Source: Actinoplanes aureus
Lineage (GTDB): Bacteria > Actinomycetota > Actinomycetes > Mycobacteriales > Micromonosporaceae
Length of the DNA: 64,000 nucleotides
Direction: 5' to 3'
Assembly (NCBI RefSeq): GCF_015704865.1
Contig: NZ_JADQTO010000004.1
Span: 322,755 to 386,754 of the forward strand
The position numbers and the translations under genes are program-made. The notes beneath the pieces are model-generated. The model was not told the origin of the DNA. It saw only the letters and a program-made list of their open reading frames with translations, and did no database searches. Positions 44,863-56,857 of this stretch are shown here, one piece after another. How positions within the stretch are numbered: position 1 is the stretch's first letter; each line of letters opens with the position of its first letter.

Positions 44863-45683
44863 TGGCTTCGGGCGCGAGCCGCGAGGCCTACGGCGAGGCG
44901 TTGGACCGGTTCGCCGCGGACACCGCGTCGGCCACGGCCGCGCAGCTGGCCACCGTTGCCGACGAGATTCTGTCGGTGGCCGGCCTGCTGCGGGGCCAGC
45001 CCCGGCTGCGCCGGGCGCTGACCGACCCGTCGCGTCCCGGCGCGGACCGTGCACAGCTGTTCAAGTCGCTGCTGGCCGGCAAGGTCTCCGAGGCCTGCGT
45101 CAACACGGTGTCCGTGTTGGCGGCCGGGCGGTTCTCCCGCCCGGTGGAGTTGCTGGACGCCACCGAGCGTCTGGGTGTCGAGGCGCTGCTGGCCTCGGCC
45201 GAGCGGGACGGCAAGCTGGCCGACGTGGAGGACGAGCTGTTCCGGTTCGCCCAGATCGTCTCCGGCAACTCCCGACTGGCCGTCACTCTCAGTGACGTCA
45301 GTGCTTCGGTCGAGGAGCGGGTTAAGCTGGTGCGGGACTTGCTCAAGGGCAAGGTGCACGTGGCCACCGGCCGGCTGGTCGAGGTCGCGCTGACCGGCTT
45401 CGGCGGCCGTGGTTTCGAGGCGTCGCTGACCCGGCTGGTCGAGGCGACCGCCGCGAAGCGGGACCGCGAGGTGGCGTATGTGACGGTGGCCAAGCCGCTC
45501 ACCGACGCCGACGAGCAGTCCCTGGCCGCGAAGCTGTCCGCCCTCTACAGCCGAGAGGTCTCGCTGAAGGTGGACGTCGACCCGTCGGTTCTCGGCGGGG
45601 TCAGCGTCCGGGTCGGCTCCGATCTCTACGACGGCACGGTCCTGCGCAAGCTGAACCAGGCCAAGCAGGCGTTCGCTAAATAG
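44862..45683 (+). CDS. atpH: ATP synthase F1 subunit delta
   Basis: A 273-residue stator subunit, about 90 residues longer than the E. coli protein but usual for Actinobacteria. In mycobacteria the homologue is fused to a second b-like segment; here it is not. The C-terminal domain is recognisable in [21 protein letters not shown]. It caps the alpha3-beta3 head and binds subunit b. The ATG overlaps atpF by one base. Confidence 0.95.
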   Translation: MASGASREAYGEALDRFAADTASATAAQLATVADEILSVAGLLRGQPRLRRALTDPSRPGADRAQLFKSLLAGKVSEACVNTVSVLAAGRFSRPVELLDATERLGVEALLASAERDGKLADVEDELFRFAQIVSGNSRLAVTLSDVSASVEERVKLVRDLLKGKVHVATGRLVEVALTGFGGRGFEASLTRLVEATAAKRDREVAYVTVAKPLTDADEQSLAAKLSALYSREVSLKVDVDPSVLGGVSVRVGSDLYDGTVLRKLNQAKQAFAK

Positions 45684-45757
45684 TCCTTTCCCCTCGATTT
45701 CCATCGAGAAGCCCCTCGGCGGCGGTGACGCTCCGAGCTAGACAGAGAAGGCAGAGG

Positions 45758-47323
<1,566 letters not shown>

Positions 47324-47325
47324 GC

Positions 47326-49694
<2,369 letters not shown>

Positions 49695-49711
49695 TCAGCC
49701 TCTTTTCCGGC

Positions 49712-49756
49712 CGAGAGCCGTACCGGTTTGAACCCGGTGCGGCTCTCGTTCGTTTT
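49712..49756 (+). terminator. terminator after atpD
   Basis: CGAGAGCCG (49712-49720) pairs with 49740-49748 and ACCGG with CCGGT, 15 bp in all, with one G-U pair between the two helices and a 7-base loop; TTCGTTTT follows. It cuts atpC off from the upstream atp genes. Confidence 0.75.
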
Positions 49757-49801
49757 CTGGAGCGAGGCACTTCAAGCGTCCGGAGTTCGTTTCGGCTTGG
49801 G

Positions 49802-49807
49802 TATGCT
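49802..49807 (+). promoter_or_regulatory. -10 box of the LCP gene
   Basis: TATGCT, 69 bases before the GTG at 49877, in an AT-rich patch after the atpD terminator. A -35 box is not clear. Confidence 0.35.
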
Positions 49808-49876
49808 TGGCGCCGCGTTCCATGATCCTGCGATCGTCCCGGGGTCGTTGGGTGGCCCGGCAGAGTTGGGGATCGA

Positions 49877-51004
49877 GTGGCAAAGTCTTATAGGCGCCGC
49901 ACGCCGTGGTGGGCGAGGCTCAGTGCCGCGTTCGGTGCCGTCCTGATGGTCACGAGCGGCGGCGTGCTGGTGACCGGTCAGGCCCTGATCGCCAAGTACA
50001 CCGGGGCGGTGGACTCCGACGGCGTGACGATCGGTGGCGACCCGGCCTCGGGGGCGACCAAGAAGGCCGCGGAGATCAAGGGCCCGGTCAACATCCTGCT
50101 CGCCGGCATCGACCCGCGGGGTTCGAAGACCGCGCCCCTCTCCGACTCGATCCTGGTGGCGCACGTGCCGGCCTCGATGGATCAGGTCTACCTCTTCTCC
50201 CTGCCCCGGGACCTGTACGTCGAGATTCCCGCCTTCGCGAAGTCCGGCTTCCAGGGCGGCAGCTCGAAGATCAACGCGGCGATGACGCACGGCAGCGCGA
50301 TCGGCAACGGGAAGTACGACGAGAAGCAGGGCTTCCAGCTGCTCGCCAAGACGGTCACCAACCTCACCGGTATCAAGGAGTTCGACGCCGGCGCGATCGT
50401 CAACTTCGGGGGCTTCAAGGAGATCGTCGAGGCGATGGGCGGCGTCACCATGACGATCGACCAGAACGTGAAGTCGGAGCACCTGCAGCCGAACGGCAAG
50501 GCTCGTCCCAAGCGCCCGGAGTGCGGCGAGGGCGGCTGCGAGCACCCGTACGTGGGGCCGCAGAAGGTCTACAAGAAGGGCACCTACCACCTCGAGGCGT
50601 GGGAGGCGCTCGACTACGTCCGCCAGCGGTACGGGCTGCCGAACGGTGACTACGACCGGCAGCGGCACCAGCAGCAGTTCGTCAAGGCGATCGCCAAGCA
50701 GGCGATGAGCAAGGACGTGGTGACCAACCCGACCAAGCTGCTGAAGGTGCTGGACGCGGCCGGTGACTCGCTCACCTTCTTCGGCGAGGGGAACAGCGTG
50801 GTCGACTGGGGTCTGGCGATGCGCGACGTCAACACCGACGACATGACGCTGATCAAGCTGCCCGGCGGCGCGCTCCAGCAGAACGGCCGGTACCTGGGTG
50901 AGCAGCTGGCGCCGTCGACCGAGGAGTTCTTCCAGGCGATCAAGGACGACCGGGTCGCGTCGTTCCTGCTGGACCATCCGGAGTACGTGAGCAAGGACGG
51001 CTGA
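49877..51004 (+). CDS. LCP-family (LytR-CpsA-Psr) cell-wall glycopolymer ligase
   Basis: A 375-residue protein with a short basic N-terminus, one membrane helix (about 13-33) and an extracytoplasmic LCP domain. Family hallmarks include NILLAGIDPRGSKTAPLSDS (metal and phosphate binding), LFSLPRDLYVEIP and the Arg-rich LDYVRQRYGLPNGDYDRQRHQ. LCP enzymes transfer lipid-linked polymers such as teichoic acid or arabinogalactan onto peptidoglycan. The surprise is the location between atpD and atpC. It has its own promoter-like sequence and is bounded by the atpD terminator and the atpC promoter. The GTG start has a GGGGA site. Confidence 0.93.
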   Translation: MAKSYRRRTPWWARLSAAFGAVLMVTSGGVLVTGQALIAKYTGAVDSDGVTIGGDPASGATKKAAEIKGPVNILLAGIDPRGSKTAPLSDSILVAHVPASMDQVYLFSLPRDLYVEIPAFAKSGFQGGSSKINAAMTHGSAIGNGKYDEKQGFQLLAKTVTNLTGIKEFDAGAIVNFGGFKEIVEAMGGVTMTIDQNVKSEHLQPNGKARPKRPECGEGGCEHPYVGPQKVYKKGTYHLEAWEALDYVRQRYGLPNGDYDRQRHQQQFVKAIAKQAMSKDVVTNPTKLLKVLDAAGDSLTFFGEGNSVVDWGLAMRDVNTDDMTLIKLPGGALQQNGRYLGEQLAPSTEEFFQAIKDDRVASFLLDHPEYVSKDG

Positions 51005-51041
51005 GTCGGCACCCCGTACCACGGTGACCTGGGGCGCCGAC

Positions 51042-51047
51042 TAGACT
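51042..51047 (+). promoter_or_regulatory. -10 box of atpC
   Basis: TAGACT, 38 bases before the GTG of atpC, with AAAGGGAGA as ribosome binding site. It suggests that subunit epsilon is transcribed on its own. Confidence 0.45.
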
Positions 51048-51084
51048 TCACCCGTTCGGTTTCGCAGCGTCAAAGGGAGACAGC

Positions 51085-51366
51085 GTGGCCAACCAGCTGC
51101 ACGTCGAGGTCGTCGCCGTCGAGGAGAAGGTCTGGTCCGGCGAGGCGGAGATGCTCGTGGCGCGTACGACCGAGGGCGAGATCGGTGTCCTGCCCGGTCA
51201 CTCGCCGCTCCTCGGTCTGCTCAAGGAGCCGTCCCAGGTCCGGGTGAAGCTCGCCGGTGGTGAGCAGCTGACCTACGACGTGGCCGGCGGTTTCCTCTCC
51301 ATCGACGCGAACGGCGTCACGGTGCTCGCCGAGAGCGCCACGCCCGCCACGCCCGAGTCGCACTGA
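51085..51366 (+). CDS. atpC: ATP synthase F1 subunit epsilon
   Basis: A 93-residue epsilon subunit consisting of little more than the N-terminal beta-barrel (QLHVEVVAVEEKVWSGEAEM, EIGVLPGHSPLLGLLK). The C-terminal helical hairpin that inhibits ATP hydrolysis in other bacteria is missing or reduced to a short tail (ATPATPESH), even shorter than the roughly 121-residue mycobacterial form. It is separated from atpD by the LCP gene and has its own promoter box. The gene start is GTG with a strong ribosome binding site. Confidence 0.95.
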   Translation: MANQLHVEVVAVEEKVWSGEAEMLVARTTEGEIGVLPGHSPLLGLLKEPSQVRVKLAGGEQLTYDVAGGFLSIDANGVTVLAESATPATPESH

Positions 51367-51374
51367 CGCCGGCG

Positions 51375-51842
51375 ATGCGGATTCTGGAGATCGCCGGAAT
51401 CTGCGTCGTCGCGCTCCTCGCGCTCCTTTTCGCCGTCTTCTTCCGCCGCCGGTTGCTCAGGCTCGGCGGCGGAACCATCCGGGTCCAGGTCCGGATCAGC
51501 ACCATGGTGCCCGGCCGCGGCTGGTCGCCCGGCCTGGGCCAGTTCGTCGGCGACGAGCTCCGCTTCCACCGGATGTTCAGCCTGGCGATCCGTCCCAAGC
51601 GGGTGCTGGACCGGCGCACGCTCACGGTCCGCGAGCGACGCCTCCCGTCCGGTCCGGAACGTCTCACCATGCCCGGGCACTGGGTGATCCTCCGCTGCGG
51701 CACCGGCCTGGCGGAGTTGGAGATCGCCATGGCGGAGACCACGGTGACCGGCTTTCTCTCCTGGCTCGAGGCCGGGCCACCGCGTGGCCCGGGTAGCGTG
51801 AGCGGCCGTCCCGCCTTCGGACCCCGGCCCATCGAGGGCTGA
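51375..51842 (+). CDS. DUF2550-family membrane-anchored protein
   Basis: A 155-residue protein with an N-terminal membrane helix (about 5-24) followed by FFRRRLLRLGGGTIRVQVRI and a compact beta-rich cytoplasmic domain. The family is actinobacterial and has no proven function. A homologue follows atpC in mycobacteria as well, so linkage to ATP synthase is conserved. The ATG is 8 bases after the atpC stop. A role in ATP synthase or envelope biology is possible but only by association. Confidence 0.85.
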   Translation: MRILEIAGICVVALLALLFAVFFRRRLLRLGGGTIRVQVRISTMVPGRGWSPGLGQFVGDELRFHRMFSLAIRPKRVLDRRTLTVRERRLPSGPERLTMPGHWVILRCGTGLAELEIAMAETTVTGFLSWLEAGPPRGPGSVSGRPAFGPRPIEG

Positions 51843-51844
51843 CC

Positions 51845-52639
51845 GTGCGCATCCGGGTCGTCGACGCGTTCACCGATCGCCCCTTCTCCGGGGCACCGGC
51901 CGGGGTTCTTCTCCTCGACGCCTTCGCAGAGGACGCCTGGATGCAGCGGGTGGCCGCCGAGGTCAACCACGCCGAGACCGCGTTCCTGCACCCGCTGCCG
52001 GCCGGCTCCGACGCCGACTGGGCACTGCGCTGGTTCACCCCGGCGGTCGAGGTCTCGCTCTGCGGGCACGCCACCCTGGCCGCCGCGCACGTTCTACAGG
52101 TGACCAGTCCGGTCCGGTTCGCCACCCGCAGCGGCGTGCTTGTCGCGTCGCCCGGTCCGGACGAGATGATCACGCTGGACTTCCCGACCGCGCCGCTGAC
52201 GCCGGTCGAGGCCGACCCGGCGCTCGCCGCTGCCCTCGGTGTGGAGATCCGGTCCGTGTGGCACACCGGCCCGAACACCGATGACCTGCTGGTCGAGGTG
52301 GCCGACGAGAAGACCGTGCGAGCGATCGTCCCCGATCTGCGCGCGCTCGTGCCGCTCTCGAAGCGGGGCGTCATCATCACGGCGGCCGCCGAGACGGCGG
52401 CCGGCTACGACTTCGTCTCCCGCTTCTTCGGCCCGGCGGTCGGCGTCGACGAGGACCCGGTCACCGGCAGCGCGCACACCGCCCTCGCGCCCTTCTGGGC
52501 GGAGAGGCTGGGCCGGGACGAGCTGACCGGTTACCAGGCCTCCCCGCGGGGCGGCTTCGTGCGGGTCGCCCTGCGCGGTGACCGCACCCACCTGAGCGGC
52601 CACGCGGTCACCGTCATCGACGGCGAGCTGCGGGCCTAG
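51845..52639 (+). CDS. PhzF-family isomerase
   Basis: A 264-residue protein of the PhzF/diaminopimelate epimerase fold, two similar halves. The N-terminal signature is [20 protein letters not shown] (usually GNPA; Asn is Ala here) and the catalytic Glu is in [12 protein letters not shown]. The second half has [19 protein letters not shown]. PhzF itself isomerises a phenazine precursor, but most relatives serve other, unknown small molecules; no phenazine genes are nearby. The GTG is 2 bases after the DUF2550 stop, so it is in the same transcript. Confidence 0.9.
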   Translation: MRIRVVDAFTDRPFSGAPAGVLLLDAFAEDAWMQRVAAEVNHAETAFLHPLPAGSDADWALRWFTPAVEVSLCGHATLAAAHVLQVTSPVRFATRSGVLVASPGPDEMITLDFPTAPLTPVEADPALAAALGVEIRSVWHTGPNTDDLLVEVADEKTVRAIVPDLRALVPLSKRGVIITAAAETAAGYDFVSRFFGPAVGVDEDPVTGSAHTALAPFWAERLGRDELTGYQASPRGGFVRVALRGDRTHLSGHAVTVIDGELRA

Positions 52640-52643
52640 CCGG

Positions 52644-53222
52644 TCACTTCCGGGCGCCGCCGGGGACCCACTTCACGTCCCCGTCCGGGTTGGCCACCCG
52701 GGACAGGATGAAGAGCAGGTCGGAGAGGCGGTTCAGGTATTTCGCCGGCTGCACACTCGTACGCTCCGGTTCCTGTTCTTGAAGAGCCCAGGCCGAACGC
52801 TCCGCGCGCCGCGCCACCGTGCGTGCCACGTGCAACAGGGCGGCGCCGGGGGTTCCGCCCGGAAGGATGAAGCTGTCCAGCGGTGCGAGCCGCTCGTTGA
52901 ACTCGTCGCACCAGCCTTCGAGGCGGGTCACGTACTCCTCGGTGATCCGCAGCGGCGGGTATTCCGGGGGCTCCGGCGAGAGCGGGTTCCCCAGGTCGGC
53001 GCCGAGGTCGAAGAGGTCGTTCTGGATGGTGGCGAGCACTGCTCGTACCTCTTCGGGAAGATCGCCCAGCGCGAGAGCGACACCCAGCGCGGCGTTGCAC
53101 TCGTCGGCGTCCGCGTATGCCGCGATGCGCGGCGCGGTCTTCGGCGCGACCTCGTTGTTGACCAGACGGGTCTGGCCGGCGTCGCCGGTACGGGTGTAGA
53201 TCCGGGTGAGATGCACTGCCAT
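52644..53222 (-). CDS. cob(I)alamin adenosyltransferase (PduO/CobO-like)
   Basis: A 192-residue PduO-type enzyme that transfers adenosyl from ATP to cob(I)alamin, making coenzyme B12. The ATP loop is [18 protein letters not shown] (about 5-22), [10 protein letters not shown] follows, and the C-terminal motif is [17 protein letters not shown] long in-frame extension past 53222 is rejected, because the family starts [10 protein letters not shown] and a TAAGCT box lies 7 bases before this ATG. Mycobacteria also have this gene convergent to DUF2550 and divergent from murA. Confidence 0.94.
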   Translation of the reverse strand: MAVHLTRIYTRTGDAGQTRLVNNEVAPKTAPRIAAYADADECNAALGVALALGDLPEEVRAVLATIQNDLFDLGADLGNPLSPEPPEYPPLRITEEYVTRLEGWCDEFNERLAPLDSFILPGGTPGAALLHVARTVARRAERSAWALQEQEPERTSVQPAKYLNRLSDLLFILSRVANPDGDVKWVPGGARK

Positions 53223-53229
53223 GCGGCTG

Positions 53230-53235
53230 AGCTTA
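53230..53235 (-). promoter_or_regulatory. leaderless -10 box of the adenosyltransferase gene
   Basis: Minus-strand TAAGCT, 7 bases before the ATG at 53222; no ribosome binding site. Confidence 0.5.
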
Positions 53236-53317
53236 GCCTCGCATCCCGGCCGGCCCTCGCCTGTGCGGCCGCCGTCGTTCATGCGGCCCCTACGGAACCG
53301 GACTGGGACGCGGCCCA

Positions 53318-53323
53318 TACCAT
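53318..53323 (+). promoter_or_regulatory. leaderless -10 box of murA
   Basis: TACCAT, 7 bases before the GTG at 53331. It overlaps the alternative ATG (53322), which argues for the GTG start. Confidence 0.5.
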
Positions 53324-53330
53324 GGCCCGC

Positions 53331-54611
53331 GTGGATGTGATCAGGGTGAAGGGCGGCGCGCGGCTCGCCGGCGACGTCGTGGTCGGCGGCGCCAAGAACT
53401 CTGCGCTCAAGCTGATGGCGGTGGCGCTGCTCGCCGAGGGCCGCAGCGTGGTGTCGAACGTGCCACGGATCACCGACATCGCGATCATGGCTGAGGTGCT
53501 GCGCCGCCTCGGCTGCGAGGTCAGCCTCGCGAACGGGGAAGCGGTCATCGACGTGCCCACCGAGCCGGGCAGCGAGGCCGATTACGACCTGGTCCGCCGG
53601 CTGCGCGCGTCGATCTGCGTGCTCGGCCCGCTGCTGGCCCGCCGCGGCTACGTACGGGTGGCCCTGCCGGGCGGCGACATGATCGGCTCCCGAGGTCTGG
53701 ACATGCACGTCTCCGGCCTGGCCCGGATGGGCGCGGAGATCTCCGGCGAGCACGGCTTCGTGATCGCCTCGGCACCGGCCGGACTGCGCGGCACCAAGAT
53801 CTGGCTCGACTTCCCGAGCGTCGGCGCCACCGAGAACCTGCTGATGGCCGCGGTGCTCGCCAAGGGCGTCACGGAGATCGACAACGCGGCGCGCGAGCCC
53901 GAGATCGTGGACATCTGCCAGATGCTCAACGCCATGGGCGCCCGGATCGACGGAGCCGGCACCTCCACCCTGGCGGTCGAGGGGGTGGACGGGCCGCTCA
54001 AGCCGGTCCGGCACACCACGGTCGGTGACCGGATCGTGGGCGGCACCTGGGCGTTCGCCGCCGCGATGACGCGGGGCGACGTGACCGTGCACGGCGTACG
54101 GCCGGAGTTCCTGGACATCGCGCTGGACAAGCTGGTCACAGCGGGTGCCACGGTCGAGCCCGGCGACAACCAGTTCCGGGTCCGGATGACCGAGCGGCCG
54201 AAGAACGTCGATATCGTCACGCTGCCGTACCCGGGGTTCGCGACCGATCTGCTGCCGATGGCGCTCGGTCTGGCCGCGGTCGCCGAGGGCGCGTCGCTGA
54301 TCACCGAGAACATCTTCGACGGCCGGTTCATGTTCGTGAACGAGATGGTGCGGCTCGGTGCGGACATCCGTACCGACGGGCACCACGCGGTCGTGAACGG
54401 GCGGGAGCGGCTCTCCGGTGCCCCGGTGCGGGCCACCGACATCCGGGCCGGTGCCGGCCTGGTGATCGCCGGGCTCTGCGCGGACGGGGTGACCGAGGTC
54501 GGCGAGGTGCACCACATCGACCGTGGCTATCCGGATTTCGTCGCGGACCTGGCCCGGCTGGGCGTCGAGGTGGAGCGGACGGACGTACCCGAGCCGACCT
54601 TCGACTTCTAG
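53331..54611 (+). CDS. murA: UDP-N-acetylglucosamine 1-carboxyvinyltransferase
   Basis: A 426-residue enzyme that adds enolpyruvate to UDP-GlcNAc, the first committed step of peptidoglycan synthesis. Lys22 and Asn23 of the active site are in GGAKNSALK, and [15 protein letters not shown] follows. The catalytic loop reads [13 protein letters not shown], so the Cys that fosfomycin attacks in other bacteria is Asp116. The start is GTG 53331, after a TACCAT box; an ATG three codons earlier is possible. It is divergent from the adenosyltransferase gene. Confidence 0.97.
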   Translation: MDVIRVKGGARLAGDVVVGGAKNSALKLMAVALLAEGRSVVSNVPRITDIAIMAEVLRRLGCEVSLANGEAVIDVPTEPGSEADYDLVRRLRASICVLGPLLARRGYVRVALPGGDMIGSRGLDMHVSGLARMGAEISGEHGFVIASAPAGLRGTKIWLDFPSVGATENLLMAAVLAKGVTEIDNAAREPEIVDICQMLNAMGARIDGAGTSTLAVEGVDGPLKPVRHTTVGDRIVGGTWAFAAAMTRGDVTVHGVRPEFLDIALDKLVTAGATVEPGDNQFRVRMTERPKNVDIVTLPYPGFATDLLPMALGLAAVAEGASLITENIFDGRFMFVNEMVRLGADIRTDGHHAVVNGRERLSGAPVRATDIRAGAGLVIAGLCADGVTEVGEVHHIDRGYPDFVADLARLGVEVERTDVPEPTFDF

Positions 54612-54622
54612 AGGGAACCTCT

Positions 54623-54976
54623 TCAGAACGAGCCGACCAGGCGGCGGGCCTCCTCCACCTCTTCGCAGAAGACCAGCACGCAGACCCGGCCGTCGCGCCG
54701 GGTCGCGGTGGTCGCCCGGATGCCGGCGTCGCCGAGAAGTCGCCGGATCTCGTCGGCCACCGCGATGTCGTCGGCGACCGCTGCCGGGAAGAGGAGACCG
54801 TAGTCCTCCCGGTCGCCGAAGATCGCCAGGCCGTCCGCGTACCCGTCACGCGCCGGTTCGCCGCCGGCCGGTCCGGTGGGCTGCAGGCCCATGCGCCAGA
54901 ACACCGCGCCGAGGAAGCCGACCAATCCGACGGCGATCAACGGTCCGATGAGGTACCAGCCGTCGCTCGTGGCCAT
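54623..54976 (-). CDS. small membrane protein of unknown function
   Basis: A 117-residue protein with one membrane helix near the N-terminus (GWYLIGPLIAVGLVGFLGAVFW) and a cytoplasmic alpha/beta tail containing DYGLLFPAAVADDIAVADEI and GRVCVLVFCEEVEEARRLVG. This ferredoxin-like pattern resembles the small DUF2007-type or signal-transduction domains, but I cannot assign it. The ATG at 54976 is 6 bases from a CAGACT hexamer on the minus strand. It is convergent with murA, whose stop lies 11 bases away. A small AGAGG/CCTCT hairpin lies in the gap. Confidence 0.7.
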   Translation of the reverse strand: MATSDGWYLIGPLIAVGLVGFLGAVFWRMGLQPTGPAGGEPARDGYADGLAIFGDREDYGLLFPAAVADDIAVADEIRRLLGDAGIRATTATRRDGRVCVLVFCEEVEEARRLVGSF

Positions 54977-55062
54977 GGGCACAGTCTGGCACCGACGACC
55001 CCCGATTTCTGGGTATTCGACCCGATCGGGAGCCGTGCTGAATCTTCGTTAAGTAGCGCCGT

Positions 55063-55068
55063 TAGACT
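55063..55068 (+). promoter_or_regulatory. -10 box of the 3-hydroxyacyl-CoA dehydrogenase gene
   Basis: TAGACT, 28 bases before the ATG at 55097, with TAAGGAG as ribosome binding site. Confidence 0.5.
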
Positions 55069-55096
55069 GTGGCCCCCTCGGACTAAGGAGTGGAAC

Positions 55097-55945
55097 ATGG
55101 CGGGACGGCTCGCGGTCATCGGTTCCGGATTGATGGGTTCCGGCATCGCGCAGGTTTCGGCGCAGGCCGGCTGGCAGGTCACCATGCGGGACGTCGACGA
55201 CGCCTCGCTCGGCCGCGGCATGACCGCGATCAGGGAGTCGCTGAGCCGGTTCGCGGCCAAGGGCCGGATCGCCGAGGACGACGTCGAAGCCACCCTCGCC
55301 CGGATCACCCCCACCACCGACCTGGACGCGGCGGCGGACGCCGACGTCGTGGTCGAGGCCATCTACGAGAAGATCGAGGCCAAGCACGAGGTCTTCAAGG
55401 CTCTCGACAAGATCTGCAAGGCGGGCGCGGTCCTGGGGACCAACACCAGCGCCATCCCGATCACCCAGATCGCCACGGTCACCGCACGGCCCGAGTCGGT
55501 CGTCGGCATCCACTTCTTCTCGCCGGTGCCGATGATGAAGCTGGTCGAGCTGGTCCGCGGATACCAGACCTCGGACGAGACCCTGGCCGCGGCGCGCGGC
55601 TACGCCGAGGAGGTCGGCAAGACCTGCGTCGAGGTCAAGCGGGACGTGGCCGGGTTCGTCTCCAACCGGCTCTTCTCCGCCCTGCTCGTCGAGGCGATCA
55701 AGCTGGTCGAGTCCGGCGTGGTCAGCGCGGCCGACCTGGACACGGTCATGAAGCTCGGCTTCGGGCACGCGATGGGACCGCTGGCCACCGTCGACCTCAC
55801 CGGCCTCGACGTCATGCTCAACGCGACCAGCAACATCTACCACGACACGGCGGACGAGAAGTTCTTCCCGCCGGAGCTGCTCCAGCGCATGGTCATGGCC
55901 GGCGACCTGGGGCGAAAGACCGGCAAGGGCTTTTACTCGTACTGA
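55097..55945 (+). CDS. 3-hydroxybutyryl-CoA dehydrogenase
   Basis: A 282-residue 3-hydroxyacyl-CoA dehydrogenase that oxidises or reduces C4 hydroxyacyl-CoA with NAD(P). The Rossmann loop is IGSGLMGSGIAQVSAQAG, the catalytic His is in VVGIHFFSPVPMMKLVE, and the C-terminal helical domain includes NRLFSALLVEAIKLVESG and GHAMGPLATVDLTGLDV. It stands alone with its own promoter; no thiolase or crotonase is next to it. It may serve butyryl-CoA supply or fatty acid breakdown. Confidence 0.94.
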   Translation: MAGRLAVIGSGLMGSGIAQVSAQAGWQVTMRDVDDASLGRGMTAIRESLSRFAAKGRIAEDDVEATLARITPTTDLDAAADADVVVEAIYEKIEAKHEVFKALDKICKAGAVLGTNTSAIPITQIATVTARPESVVGIHFFSPVPMMKLVELVRGYQTSDETLAAARGYAEEVGKTCVEVKRDVAGFVSNRLFSALLVEAIKLVESGVVSAADLDTVMKLGFGHAMGPLATVDLTGLDVMLNATSNIYHDTADEKFFPPELLQRMVMAGDLGRKTGKGFYSY

Positions 55946-55954
55946 GCTCGGTTC

Positions 55955-55996
55955 GCCGGTGCGGCTTCGCGTCGCACCGGCAAACCCCTTCGGGGT
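55955..55996 (+). terminator. double hairpin after the dehydrogenase gene
   Basis: GCCGGTGCG (55955-55963) pairs with CGCACCGGC (55973-55981), then ACCCC-TTC-GGGGT (55984-55996). The first stem is 9 bp. The rest of the gap to 56104 shows nothing else. Confidence 0.6.
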
Positions 55997-56104
55997 ACGC
56001 CCCACACCTCCCACCGCGGAACTGGGCCGTCCCCCGCCTCCGGCGGCTACCGCCGGTGGTGCGGGTCCTGCAGCGGGCCGGCTCTCGCTCAGCGGGCGGT
56101 CTTG

Positions 56105-56857
56105 TCACCTGGACGCGGCGAAGGCCAGCGACAGCAGCGTTGCCGCGACCATGCCGCCGAGCAGGGTCAGACCGATGCCGCCGATGTCCATCCGGGCACC
56201 GAGCCGGCGGTGGGCCAGCAGCGCGGCCACCGGCACTCCGGCGGACGGGGCCACCAGGAACGTCAGCCAGCCCAGTCCGCGGATGAGCACGCCGCCCCAC
56301 ACACCCGTACCCCCGAAGGTCACCAGTCCGGCGGCCACCAGGCCGGTGAGCGCCGCGCAGACCGCGCCCACCACCGGCAGCAGCGGTAACGCCCAGCCGG
56401 ACAGCGACCGGCGCCTGGCCGGGCGCACCGTCACGTCGATCCGATCCGCCGCGCGGGACAGAATGGTCCGCGGCGACTGCCGGCCGGGTGCCGGCGCGTC
56501 CTCGGTCGTCGGGCGCCGTTGCAGCGCCACCCGGGGCAGTGTCTCCACCGGTGCGGGTTCCGGCATCTCGCCCAGCGCGCGGACCCGCATGCCACGTGCC
56601 CGCCGCAGCTGGTCCCAGAGGCGGGCCGCCTCCCGGTCCACGTCCAGTACCTGAGCCGCCGCCGCACCGGCCCACCGGTCCGCGGCGAGGGCGTCGTGCT
56701 CGGCCCGGGCCAGTTCGCCGGCCGCCCGGGCGGCACTGTCCTGGTACGCCTGCTCGGCGTCGTCGAGTTCGGTGTCGCGCCGCCGGGTGACTTCGGCGAG
56801 GGCGCTCACCATCAGCTGGTAGTCGCGGCCCAGGGGCTGCCGGTCACGTGTGGTCAC
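56105..56857 (-). CDS. coiled-coil membrane protein, partner of the FtsK-like ATPase
   Basis: A 250-residue protein. Residues about 1-95 are a charged Ala/Arg/Glu helix likely to form a coiled coil. The rest has about four membrane segments (WALPLLPVVGAVCAALTGLV, GVLIRGLGWLTFLVAP and others). No family is recognised. It overlaps the end of the FtsK/SpoIIIE-like gene by 14 bases and is transcribed after it, so the two form a unit. It may anchor the ATPase at the membrane, since that protein has no membrane helix of its own. Confidence 0.8.
   Translation of the reverse strand: MTTRDRQPLGRDYQLMVSALAEVTRRRDTELDDAEQAYQDSAARAAGELARAEHDALAADRWAGAAAAQVLDVDREAARLWDQLRRARGMRVRALGEMPEPAPVETLPRVALQRRPTTEDAPAPGRQSPRTILSRAADRIDVTVRPARRRSLSGWALPLLPVVGAVCAALTGLVAAGLVTFGGTGVWGGVLIRGLGWLTFLVAPSAGVPVAALLAHRRLGARMDIGGIGLTLLGGMVAATLLSLAFAASR

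Noticed and set aside
52779-53330. Long upstream extension of murA across the adenosyltransferase gene
   Set aside because: It is antisense to a recognised enzyme; MurA homologues start near the chosen GTG.
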